From Sclerotiophoma versabilis (taxonomy: Eukaryota; Ascomycota; Dothideomycetes; Pleosporales; Didymellaceae): a DNA stretch of 64,000 bases. The DNA lies in assembly GCA_012274445.1 (NCBI GenBank), contig JAAROD010000015.1:310001-374000 (forward strand), given 5' to 3'. Shown in pieces: positions 43,229 to 53,145 of the stretch (positions are counted from its first letter, which is position 1; each line of letters opens with the position of its first letter). A model generated the notes under the pieces. That model was given only the letters and a program-made list of their open reading frames with translations. It made no database searches and was not told the DNA's origin. The position numbers and the translations under genes are program-made.

Positions 43229-46200
43229 AGGAAGCTTCGTTAATTTTTGCAAAGGCCTTTTCTTTATCTATATGCTGCGTGTAGCACCTGCGTAACATTT
43301 CTTTGTTTTTGTACGGCCCTTGCCACCTTCGTTTTACATTCCTACATGATACCACTTATAGACAGACTTTTCTTATGTTGATACGCCAACTGTGTTCTGA
43401 GTACGTTATTATCTCAATACAAGGTCAATTCCAGGACCGTTTGTTTTCTGCAGCTTTGATTGTGTAGGTTAGTGCAAAGGCTACTGGAACCTCCATGCAG
43501 CTCCACTGTTCGTCTTACTGTATGTTTGCTCAAACCACAAAATGCAACATTTGGTAACTTCACTGCAATGCGTCTCCTGCTACAATCTCTAATGTTACGG
43601 TCGTTCGCTACGCAGTCCGTATTCCCCGTAATGGACCCTCACGGAGATAACTCCTGTCCCTTTTCTGCCCTGCATTACTATCTTCGTCTGGCGCAAGGCG
43701 TCTGCACGTCGGAGGGCGTCTGCGGACGGCTCAGCGGGGATCCTTCTACTGGCTCGGACGAGTAACCCTCCGAGTACGGCAGGGATCCGCTGTACCGAAG
43801 TACCTGGACGCCAGCAAGCCGCGTGCCCAAGCTTAAGCGTGCCCAAGTTGAACTGCTTGGGCTGGGACGCCGATACGGGTTTGATTATGACCTAACCTTC
43901 TTCTCTTCTTCCGTGCTCGCTAGAGAATAAGTATACGAACACTCTGCATGTCGGAGTCTCATCCATGTGACTCGGACGACTGCCTAGTTATGGGAATGAG
44001 GGAGCGGCAGACGACGGAACTTGCCATGTGTAGTTCAGCACGTCGAGATAAGAGAGATCATCTTATGTTTTAAAACTCAAAATGCTTCAATACAACTTCT
44101 CGGGTCTGAGCGCCCGGTTTCACCCTCAGTGCAGTGAAATACCGGGGAAGGCGGAGCCAACTCCAACACTGCAGTCGTAGTGCAGCTGAAGTGGATGCAA
44201 GAATCCATAACCCAGACTCGCAGTAGTCTACCAGCAGAAGTTCGCATATCACGACAGGCATCCCTCGCGACAATTATCGACTCCGCATATGCATGCAAGT
44301 CTTGGAGTTCGAAGTTCGAAGTTCGGTGCACTTAATAACAGGTGCAAACCTTGGAGAGCCGTTGAGGATTGGTTCCTGCGTGCTGCAAGATTGCGATAGA
44401 GTTTCGGCAGGGACTCCGATGAGTTGGGCTTGGGAACTGTGCATGAGATGCATTGAGTTTCAGCCATGTCACAGCTGGATCGTTGGACTCGTCTGCGCAA
44501 GTATTTTTCCTGTCAATCGTTTTAAACGATAGGGCTTTTGGTGGATCGTTAGCATGCATGTTATCGGCCTGGATGTGATCGTCAGGGAATATCCCCATCT
44601 CCGCAGTTAGTTGTTCGAGATGCGAAGTGAAGATCTCAATGGCGAGTCCCAGTGTTGAAATCTGCTTGTGGGATCGACAGCTGGGGGTGCTTCGCGAGGT
44701 CTTCCCTGCCTCACTTCATACCTCGGTCTACCGTTGGTGGCAGAGATTCACTCGTTCCTCGGTGAGCGCATTCCTCCTTCACTCCTTGCTTCAACGTGTG
44801 GGTCTTTGTCCTTGCTCGTGACTATCCTTTCGTCGGTTCTAAAAAGTCTTTCAGCTTGCTGTTTGCTTTCGTCCTTCGAAGTCTGCTTGATGAGCCGTGT
44901 TCTCCACGTACGAAGTCCACGTTCCGAACAGCCTTCTTTGGCCTGCCATACGGTAGTCCTCCCATAAGATGTCATTTCTCTGAGCTGCACACCCCTTGTA
45001 ATATATATACAGACAGCTCTTGTTGCTGTTCGATTTGGCCAATGAGCCTGCAAGTGATGGCTCTAGCTGGTGGAGAGAAAAGAGAGCCAATGCTTGACAT
45101 GTTCTTTTTCGCTTCTGGGAGTGTGCTTGGTGCTTTATATCGATCCGTGGACTGTCTTGAATCCAAAACTCCCGGCCATGTAGCGTGCTACGAATTCTAG
45201 AAAAATGCAAAGTACAAGGCGTTGGAGAAAATTGCAACTGCCTACGCTCGTCTTACGCACCAGTTCGTTTCGCATGTTGGAATCACCCAGTGATCCTGCA
45301 ATTGCCAATAATTCATCTTTTCACAAATCTGTAGACATGACAGAAAAACGCAAGCGGATATGGTAGACAGGTCGAATACCCAACTTTGAGTCCTACGCCG
45401 GTAAGGTTTCGGTCGCAGTTGCTTGTAGATATAGGTCATTATCGAGAGCCACGGTCTCTGAGTGATCAATTTAGAGTGTGGTTTGTCGATGAGGTGCGAG
45501 TTTAAGGCTCTCTATCATTTCGATTCGTCGGTTGTTGGATACGCAAGTACATGTCTTCTCCATTGCTCTGAAATCGCGAGTCGAACCCGCTTCTTTTCGC
45601 TGCACGCCAGGAATCTTACATCTCGACAAATCGTGGCCTTCATTCATGAGCTTAGCTAAGGCTGCCGCATATCCAGCGAAGCCTGTCCAAGGAGCCGCAA
45701 GCAAAAGAACTACCTGGGATCAAAAGCTGCGCTCATAAGTCTCATCGTGTCAGCCATTCTCATACTACACCCAATTCACAGCCACGGTATCTTAGGAACA
45801 ACCTCCGTGGTCATGCTTATCAACCTCCACTAATTAGGACACTGCAGCTCGTTACGGATTCAATCGCCGCATCTCTTGAGCGAGAAGCCGCCACTTCCAA
45901 CAATAAGGAAGTCTCCTCCGAGATTGTGGGTGACATCGAATGCAACTCGTCCTGTGGATGAACACATCATCTCACGGTTGGTAATCTCCCCAAAACGCTA
46001 CAGAACGACGTACTTTTGCTTGACGGTGAGTATTGCACCAGTATGCTTCACACGTTGCTAACAGGTGCAAACCTGAGGTGTCGGTGGGCCAAAGAGCGAG
46101 CCTACTCCAGTCATTGGAGGGATTCAGCGACTCTTTGAATGAATGTCAGGGCAACAGTGAGTATTTGACCGATCCCTTAGGAAAGGCTTCGACGCTGCAT

Positions 46201-46548
46201 TCCTCGATAACCGTCCAGGCTTTTTGCAATTTAGAGTGTTCCCCATCAATTCCTCTTCAGCTCATCAACCATGCTTTCTGCATCGCTTCTCTATCAGTAA
46301 AACTTCACGACCATTCTGTCGTAACTCTTCAGCCGTTTCGAGGATCTTACATCATCACAATGACGTTCTACGCGAGGTGTCAGGAAAGCTGTTGCTGGGG
46401 GAACCGGCAACGTTTTGTAAACAACGGAAACGTGTTAGCGCCCGGTCCTAGCTTCCATCCCGTCCACGCTCTCCCAGGTTGCGTCTTGAACGACTCCACC
46501 GACTTTGCGCAGGCGCGTCTAACCCTACAGGATACACCGGAGGCCATA
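43229..46548. other. gene-free stretch
   Basis: 3.3 kb with only short, overlapping frames on both strands and no recognisable protein, tRNA or transposon. The right 500 bp is the promoter or 5' leader of the ASPM-like gene. Confidence 0.45.
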
Positions 46549-49500
46549 ATGTACAGATATACAGCGGGCACGCCATGTCCTGCGCCGTCGAACGCATCGT
46601 ATCCAAGCAGTCGCTATTTTGATTATGGGCACCCTCCGTCTGCTTACGCGCCCGGTTACGTAGAGGACGGCACGACTGCAAACATCGAATTCACGACCGA
46701 AGTACAAGCAAAGCCACGTAGCGTCAAGCCACGGCGACCAACACGCGCAGCGCGCCCGACCGCATTCAATCCCAGCTTAGACATCTTCGAAGATGTTGCG
46801 CACGAAGAGGAACAGCAGCAGCGGCACACAGCGGCGGACGCGAGGAGGAGGAGTCGCGCGACAATTATGCCCGAGGGCGCAAAAGTGAAGAAGAGCAGCC
46901 TACTTGCGCAACCTGCACAGAAGATCCCAAGAGCGGCAGCGTCAGTTCAGGAGCCGCCAGTGTTGAAGTCGCACCGCAAACGCGTCTCGCAGGTCTTGAT
47001 GGACAGGGAGCCACCGAATGTGAATGCGACAATAAAGCTGCAGGAAGACGTGTTGGAGAGGAAGGAACTGAAGAAGGGGCCTAAGAAGGACCCGCGCCGT
47101 AGGACCATTTACGTACCCTCCGAAGACACCACATACCTGACAATCCATCCTGGGCAATCGGTGCACGAACCGCGCAAAGCTCGAGAGACATCACCGGACA
47201 TTGGGCTGGACCTGGTGACGGTATCGGATGAGGACAACACAAGCTTGGTTTCGGCACTCAAGAAGGAAAAGAAGGCCCCACGAAAGTCGCTGGCTGTGCC
47301 ACCCAAGCGAGGGCCTCTGAGTACGGCTTCGCGATCACTCCAGAGCGTCTCGTTCTCGAGCGACATCGCAGGCTCTGGAGACGGGAAGGAGAACGTGCCC
47401 CCAGGCATGGCTACGATTGAAAAGAAGAGCACCGGAACACATATCGAGATCAACTTCCCCAAGGCATTGACAAAGAGCACTTCCGTGGTTGGGGCACCAA
47501 AGGTCCGAACAAAATCCTCGAATACCTCCGATGTGGCGTCGTCAGCAAGGCCTGAAGCAAGGTCTGAAGTCAGATCTCGGGTGAAGTCTGACGTTCGGAC
47601 GCGGCCAGAGAAGCGTTTGCGAGAGCAAGCCAGCTGCGAGCGTATGCCAACCAAGTCGATCAAAGCGCGAGCAGATGGAACGGCTTCCACAGCCAGCAGT
47701 CTCGCAGCACACAAGGCAGCCCTTAAGGAACACAACGCAGCTATCAAGAACGCCAGACCCAAGATCTCAAAGACACGACCTGTTCTACCCCCTTCATCCT
47801 CGCCTTTCCACACAGACAAGACTCCACCAGCTGCACTGCGCCGCCAGAGGCCAGAACGCGCGCCCACTAACGTCCAGATGATGCACGTTGTTGGGAAGCC
47901 GCAGCAGCAGTCGCGCGAGAAGTACCCTGTTCTGGAAGAGGACATTGCACGACCGGAGATGTACGAGGACAACTGGCTCACGTACCAGGAGGTTGCCATT
48001 ACGCAGCTCTTGAATTCGATGTTCGATTCGGCAAGGACCAACCCGAATGACGAGCAGAGTCCAGAGGAGTTACGGAAGAAGATGCTAGCGCTGTACCATA
48101 AGCCAACGATGCCTCCCCTGCACAAGCGTCTGCAAGCATCTCTCCAGTTTGGAGCGTTGAGCATACCAAAAGATCTGCTGGCTCAGACCTTGAGAGTGAG
48201 GGATGATGTTGGTATGAGGAAGAAGTTTTTGACTCTTTGGACCAAGTCTTACGATCTCAACGCCCTGCGAGCGGCGGTCGAGACCATTGTAGGGCGTCAG
48301 ATCACAACTCCCTCGCGACTATCGACAGGTTCGACATGTTCTGACGATGGCTCGCGTTTGTTTCGCGCCGAACGACGAGCTATCGAACACTTCCTGGATG
48401 CTTTTCTGATTAAGAATGAAGACGCTGTTCGCGTCAAGCCTGGGGTCGGCAGCATTGCTAGCATCACGCGCGGCGAAGACGATTTTGGATCTCAAGGGTG
48501 GTCGTGGAGACGTACCGCGCTGCGCAGTCTGATGCTTGTGTTGCTGCTCGACCAGGCGAAGAGCGCGGACATGCTGCCTGGCTGTCTTTTCCAATCAACA
48601 TCCTCTTACAAGACCTCGGTCGATGTACTCCACCAGCTCGCAGCTATGCTCCTCCCATCGCACGGCGACATCACGCGACCGCTCGGCCACCTAAATTACA
48701 AGGTTGAGCATGTTCAATACCCACTGCAGGAGTACACTTACCACATCGACAACATTGCCATCGATCTGCGCGATGGTATCATCTTTACTCGCCTTGTTGA
48801 ATTACTACTTTACCCATCCAGCACGCTCGCTACACAAAACGACGACACTATCACCATCGTCATGCCCACTGGAGAGCTCCTGACATCAGACGTGACGCAA
48901 AAGGACAGTTGGGTCCTGTCGCAACATCTCAAGTACCCAGCTATTGGCCGCCCACAGAAAGCCTACAACGTTCAGGTCGCCCTCTCCGCTCTCGAAGGCG
49001 TCCGCGGCCTGCCCAGCCAAGCAGCAGGCGCCGTTTCCGCCTCGGAGATTGTTGACGGCCACCGCGAAAAGACGCTCAGCCTCCTCTGGTCTTTGATCGG
49101 CAAGCATGGACTGAAATGTTTGGTCGACTGGGCGCACATGGGCAAAGAGATCGAGCGACTTCGGGAGCAGTGGTACACGCGCCGTAATAGATTTGAAGAA
49201 GATGATCTGGACTCGGACAGCGAGTTTGACACGCCAGAAACGGATGGACTGAACCATCACACCCGCTTGTTGCTGAGCTGGTCAAGAGCGATCGCGCGGC
49301 TACACGGCATTCGTGTCGCAAACCTCACGACCTCTTTCGCTGACCCAAAAGTGCTCGAATCGATCGTCGACACGTACCTCCCATCGAGTCTCACGGCTAC
49401 ACTCGACAGCAAGACCAGTCTGGCAGCAAAGCTCACGGCCGTTGGCTGCTCAACAAGCTTCATCAGCCTCTTCATGCCGCAACATGGCTCGGCGAGGAGC

Positions 49501-49893
49501 ATCCCTAGCAAGGACTTCACCCTCCTCACCCTGTCCTTCCTGGCGTCCAGGCTGTTGCCCATGAGCACCAAGCACCGGGCTGCAAGCACCATCCAGGCAG
49601 CCTATCGCCGCCACGTGCTGCGCAAGAAGGTGTCGGCGAGGATCAGGGCGATGGTGCTGGCGCACGAGTCGGCGGTTGTGGCGCAAGCACGGCAGCGCAT
49701 GGTGGATGCTGCGACCGTTTTTCAGAGAAGATGGAGAGCGATCCTGGACGCTAGGCACAGGCAGCTCGAGAGCGATGTGCTGGCGTTCCAGGCGCTGGCA
49801 CGGGGATGGGCGATCAGGCGGTGGGTACGACGCATCACAGCCGGACGCGTGGGAGGGAAGGAGAAGGTCCGGAGGGTGAGAGGGGGATGGTAG
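46549..49893 (+). CDS. ASPM/Asp-like spindle protein with CH domain and IQ motifs
   Basis: 1,114 residues from ATG 46549. A basic, low-complexity N-terminus includes SGDGKENVPPG. The calponin-homology region contains YHIDNIAIDLRDGIIFTRLVELL near residue 735. Calmodulin-binding IQ motifs close the protein: AASTIQAAYRRHVLRKKV, then a second near-IQ stretch at DAATVFQRRWRAIL. Such proteins localise to spindle poles, bind calmodulin and organise microtubule minus ends. The frame is open 172 codons further upstream (to 46033), so the start is uncertain, but that extension lacks family features. The gene has no introns in the conserved part. Confidence 0.78.
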   Translation: MYRYTAGTPCPAPSNASYPSSRYFDYGHPPSAYAPGYVEDGTTANIEFTTEVQAKPRSVKPRRPTRAARPTAFNPSLDIFEDVAHEEEQQQRHTAADARRRSRATIMPEGAKVKKSSLLAQPAQKIPRAAASVQEPPVLKSHRKRVSQVLMDREPPNVNATIKLQEDVLERKELKKGPKKDPRRRTIYVPSEDTTYLTIHPGQSVHEPRKARETSPDIGLDLVTVSDEDNTSLVSALKKEKKAPRKSLAVPPKRGPLSTASRSLQSVSFSSDIAGSGDGKENVPPGMATIEKKSTGTHIEINFPKALTKSTSVVGAPKVRTKSSNTSDVASSARPEARSEVRSRVKSDVRTRPEKRLREQASCERMPTKSIKARADGTASTASSLAAHKAALKEHNAAIKNARPKISKTRPVLPPSSSPFHTDKTPPAALRRQRPERAPTNVQMMHVVGKPQQQSREKYPVLEEDIARPEMYEDNWLTYQEVAITQLLNSMFDSARTNPNDEQSPEELRKKMLALYHKPTMPPLHKRLQASLQFGALSIPKDLLAQTLRVRDDVGMRKKFLTLWTKSYDLNALRAAVETIVGRQITTPSRLSTGSTCSDDGSRLFRAERRAIEHFLDAFLIKNEDAVRVKPGVGSIASITRGEDDFGSQGWSWRRTALRSLMLVLLLDQAKSADMLPGCLFQSTSSYKTSVDVLHQLAAMLLPSHGDITRPLGHLNYKVEHVQYPLQEYTYHIDNIAIDLRDGIIFTRLVELLLYPSSTLATQNDDTITIVMPTGELLTSDVTQKDSWVLSQHLKYPAIGRPQKAYNVQVALSALEGVRGLPSQAAGAVSASEIVDGHREKTLSLLWSLIGKHGLKCLVDWAHMGKEIERLREQWYTRRNRFEEDDLDSDSEFDTPETDGLNHHTRLLLSWSRAIARLHGIRVANLTTSFADPKVLESIVDTYLPSSLTATLDSKTSLAAKLTAVGCSTSFISLFMPQHGSARSIPSKDFTLLTLSFLASRLLPMSTKHRAASTIQAAYRRHVLRKKVSARIRAMVLAHESAVVAQARQRMVDAATVFQRRWRAILDARHRQLESDVLAFQALARGWAIRRWVRRITAGRVGGKEKVRRVRGGW

Positions 49894-50186
49894 AGTGCTC
49901 CTGTGGGTTTGGACTGTGCTTCGGGCGTTGTTGGGAACCGTGCTAATTGTGATGTCGTGTGGTGGAGATGATACACTTCTTGTCGTTCATTGTTATATAC
50001 CTGATCCGTTTAGTCTGTGTAGATACGAGCGTTTGTTAATAAACTCTTATTCCACGCCAATCCCGTCCGTCTGTTCGTTGCTCGCTGTTCGGCGGTCGAG
50101 GTATATATGTGGTGACAACGTTGCACCTCCCACTCCAACACAAGACATATTCGCAGTACACATATCATACATGCAGCGATCACCCC

Positions 50187-50677
50187 TTACTGCCACCTGA
50201 TCTTCATCTTCCACTCGTCGACCTTGGCCTGCCACCACGTCTTCTGCGGCGCGCGCTCAATCTCGTCCATGAGCTGTGTGTAGTGCTGCGGCGCACTCGT
50301 GGGCCTGAAGACGGCGTCGCTCAGCGGGTACTTGTTCGCATACCGGTTCTCCAGCAGCGAGAACAGGGCGGTGATCTGGGCCGTCTCTTGCGCCGGGCTG
50401 GGGTTGGCGTGCGTCGTCGCTGTGGTTGCGGGGACGTCGGCGGCAGAGGGGACGGGCGTGGTTTTGCCGGGCGTCCTGGCCGAGTCTTCGGGCTTGTTCA
50501 CGGGGGCGACGCCGTAGGGGAGGGCGCGCGCTTCGATGGCGCGGGTGAAGGGCAGGTTTGGGCGCAGGGCGTCGGCGGGCCAGAGGCGCAGGAGCCGCGT
50601 GTACTGCTTTGCTACCTGGGGATGGTTAGTAAGCGCAAGGTGCATGCGGGCGTGCGGATACTGACTGTGCTGGCCAT
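50187..50677 (-). CDS. cytochrome bc1 assembly factor Cbp6/UQCC2-like
   Basis: Two exons (intron 50616-50665, gtcagt donor and TACTAAC branch) give 146 residues. The first exon is just four codons (Met-Ala-Ser-Thr). After it, YTRLLRLWPADALRPNLPF matches the N-terminal helix of the small mitochondrial Cbp6/UQCC2 family, and the C-terminus TWWQAKVDEWKMKIRWQ is Trp-rich, as in fungal members. Yeast Cbp6 with Cbp3 promotes cytochrome b translation and complex III assembly. A Thr/Pro-rich linker separates the halves. The assignment rests on similarity by eye. Divergent from BSD2. Confidence 0.58.
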
Positions 50678-51072
50678 GGTGTGGGTGGTGTGGGTGGCAT
50701 CAGCGGTGGGAGACGTCGAGCGGTAGGCGGCTTGCAAATCGATGATGTCTTCGTCGCGGGCGTGCGGCCGGGGGGGGGTCTGGACTAGGCCGCGAGGGTG
50801 TTGGTGCGTTGCTCGCTGCGCGCTGCGCCACAATGGGGAACGGGGCCTGGGAACCGCCGCGACAGCCGTTCTCGGCCACCAGAGCACGGCACCTGCTTCC
50901 CGCCGCTGACTGACCTCCTCGCCGCCGACAACAATCACGCCGACGCCTACGCTCGCTACTGCCCTTTCCCTGCACCCACGCCATTCCACCACCGCCGCCC
51001 CGCTGCCGCCCACGACCCGCCGCTCACGACCCCGACACCCCCCGACTCTCACGACCGCGGCGATCCGCCAAC
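50678..51072. promoter_or_regulatory. divergent promoter, Cbp6-like / BSD2
   Basis: 395 bp shared upstream region, GC-rich, including a G9 run at about 50,770-50,779. No gene seen. Confidence 0.4.
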
Positions 51073-52218
51073 ATGCCCAGCCAAGGCTACGAAAGGGTGC
51101 GCTCCCTCGCCCCGTCCCTCGCAGCGGCCGGCGTACTGACAGCCTCCAGGTAGCCGCCAACGACGACGCAGACTCGCCCGCCACATCGCAGCAGCAGTGG
51201 CCGCCCGCGTCGCCGCCGCCGTCGTTCCACTCGCGCGCCTCGTCGCCCACAGCGCGCCGCCTGCTCTCCGACGACCCCCTCGCGCCCGCCGAAGACCGCA
51301 CCCTGGCCGACACATTCGACTCCGACTCGGACGATGACGAGGACGAGGACGGCCGCGATGACCGCCAGCGGCTGATGCGGGGGAATCCCCAGCCCGACGA
51401 CGACGCACCGCCACCGTCGCGGCTGCAGAGGCGAGTGACGGAACTGCCCACCTTCAACACCCAGCCGCCAGCCAGCGGGCGCGTCTACGGCGGCGGCAAC
51501 GGTGGCGTGTGGGCGAACCTGAGCGCGAAGCCCACGCGAGGGGAGGACGTGGAGGAGAAGCCCCCGGTATGCACAACTTCGGTACGAATCCACAGCGCCC
51601 CCGCTAACTTGGCTGCAGACGTACGAGCAGGCAGCCGCCGACGCAACGCCGCCATACTGGGAAACCACCATCCTCGCCCCCGGCACCTTTGGGGACGAGG
51701 TCTTCGTCGAGGGCCTCCCCGTCGGCTCCCTGTTCAGCTTCATCTGGAACGCCATGATCTCCATGTCCTTCCAGCTCGTCGGCTTCCTCCTCACCTACCT
51801 CCTGCACACCACCCACGCTGCAAAGAACGGATCCCGCGCTGGCCTCGGTATCACGCTCGTCCAGTTTGGCTTTGGCTTCCGCTCTGCAACCCTCAACCCC
51901 GGCGGTTCGAGCAACGACAACCCCAACTCCGACTTCAACGGCGGCGTACCCAACGACCCCAATGCCCACAACTTCAACCCGGACAAGGTCGCGACAAGTG
52001 CCGGTGGTGCTGAAGCCGCTGCAAGTGCGAGCGCGAGCGTGACAGGGAGCGACTGGCTGGCGTACGGGCTGATGATAGTCGGCTGGTTCATTCTGATCAA
52101 GAGCGTCAGCGATTTCATTCGTGCGAGGAGGCACGAGCAGTTGGTGCTGCAGAGCCCAGATCGCGGGTTGGGCGTGGCTGTTATTGCCGAGGGTGAGAGC
52201 CCCGAGCGCAGCGTGTAG
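51073..52218 (+). CDS. BSD2: Bsd2/NDFIP-like ubiquitin-ligase adaptor
   Basis: Three exons (introns 51097-51149 and 51567-51618) encode 346 residues. Bsd2 recruits the Nedd4-type ligase Rsp5 to membrane cargo such as metal transporters in the Golgi and endosomes. The core WETTILAPGTFGDEVFVEGL and the membrane helices after it (FSFIWNAMISMSFQLVGFLL and two more) match DUF2370/NDFIP proteins. A PPTY motif (PPxY, the WW-domain ligand) lies just before the core and is assembled across the second intron. The N-terminus is acidic and disordered (DSDSDDDEDED). A short first exon (8 codons) precedes it. Confidence 0.87.
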
Positions 52219-52357
52219 ACTGTCAGACTTGATACCACGAGCCTTGGACCGGCCTTTCTTTGCATGATAGCGTTTTTTTTTTTTTATCTATACTCATACT
52301 GAACTGGCAGATACCGAACTTGGCCCTTGCTTTTGAACGACAGATTATCTTCATACT

Positions 52358-52421
52358 ATTATCATCATTGTCATCATCATCATCATCATCATTATCATCA
52401 TCATCATTGTCATCATCATCA
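52358..52421 (+). repeat. ATC trinucleotide repeat
   Basis: Imperfect ATC repeat of about 20 units with interrupting ATT. The open frames that cross it are repeat-coded Ser/Asp runs. Confidence 0.85.
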
Positions 52422-52504
52422 CTTGATATCACTGTTGATGTTGGACTGCAAAACTGAACATGAAAACTCAAAGTAGGAAAATACATGTCGCACCTCATCC
52501 CCAA

Positions 52505-52567
52505 CATGCAAATGCAAATGCAATGCAATGTAATGTAATGCAATGCAATACAATACAATGCAATGCA
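52505..52567 (+). repeat. AATGC-type pentanucleotide repeat
   Basis: Twelve or so imperfect five-base units (AATGC, AATGT, AATAC) in tandem. The same unit occurs downstream of VPS41 and APC1. Confidence 0.88.
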
Positions 52568-52789
52568 GCACGCCACACCCGCCCGTCAACGTCGTCCTCA
52601 CCCATCTCAAGACCACAGTCCAAAAGACCGTAAGCCTCAGACCGGCTCAGACAATGACCAGCAAGTGTAGGTAACATAACAAGGGGGAGAATATGCACGT
52701 GGTTCTTGTAGCTATCCAGACAGAGTTTTCTTTTCTTCTCCCGAGAGGAAGAATCCACAAGGCTCCCTAGAGTACCCTGCGGTTCCCCT

Positions 52790-52811
52790 GGGGGGGGGGG
52801 GGGGGGGGGGG
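52790..52811 (+). repeat. G22 homopolymer
   Basis: Twenty-two consecutive G, preceded by CCCT. Such runs form G-quadruplexes and are often length-miscalled. Confidence 0.9.
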
Positions 52812-52926
52812 TACTAAGACAACGTCGGCGACTACAAGAAACACTTGTTCAATCTTTCGCGAGGCTATACTGAGCAGCAGGAATGAGACTGGTCGCTGAG
52901 CTCCACCTTAGGCCGCGAGTGTATTT

Positions 52927-53000
52927 GGGGGGGGGGGGGGCTTGGAAGAAAGGAAAGAAAAGAAAAGAAAAGAAAGAAAAAAATAAAATAAAAAAAGAAA
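52927..53000 (+). repeat. G14 tract followed by purine-only stretch
   Basis: Fourteen G (52927-52940), then AGAAAGGAAAGAAAAGAAAA-type sequence to about 53000. This gives strong strand asymmetry with triplex or quadruplex potential. Confidence 0.85.
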
Positions 53001-53145
53001 TGACAATAGACAGAGAGAAAGGAAGAGAGAAGAAATACAATTAAACACTGCAGGGAAGGTGTAGAAATAACAGAACGAAACAAAAACACTGCATGACATC
53101 ATTACAGGTTGAGAACCTCGACTCTTCTCGGCGTGCTGACTCTAC

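Larger units (their letters stand above)
52219..53145. other. convergent spacer with simple repeats and polyG tracts
   Basis: 927 bp between the BSD2 and Nup37-like 3' ends. It holds a T12 run, ATC and AATGC repeats, two long G tracts and a purine-rich stretch (listed separately). No gene. Confidence 0.6.

Noticed and set aside
45570..45640. tRNA-like T-loop sequence (GGTTCGACT on the minus strand)
   Set aside because: No acceptor or anticodon stem could be folded around it.
46033..46548. Upstream extension of the ASPM-like frame as true N-terminus
   Set aside because: Composition differs from the rest and lacks family motifs; kept only as a possibility.
47109..48164. 351-codon minus-strand frame
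   Set aside because: Antisense shadow of the ASPM-like gene; no recognisable protein.
52260..52457. Short open frame with Ser/Asp runs
   Set aside because: It is made by the ATC simple repeat and has no other coding features.
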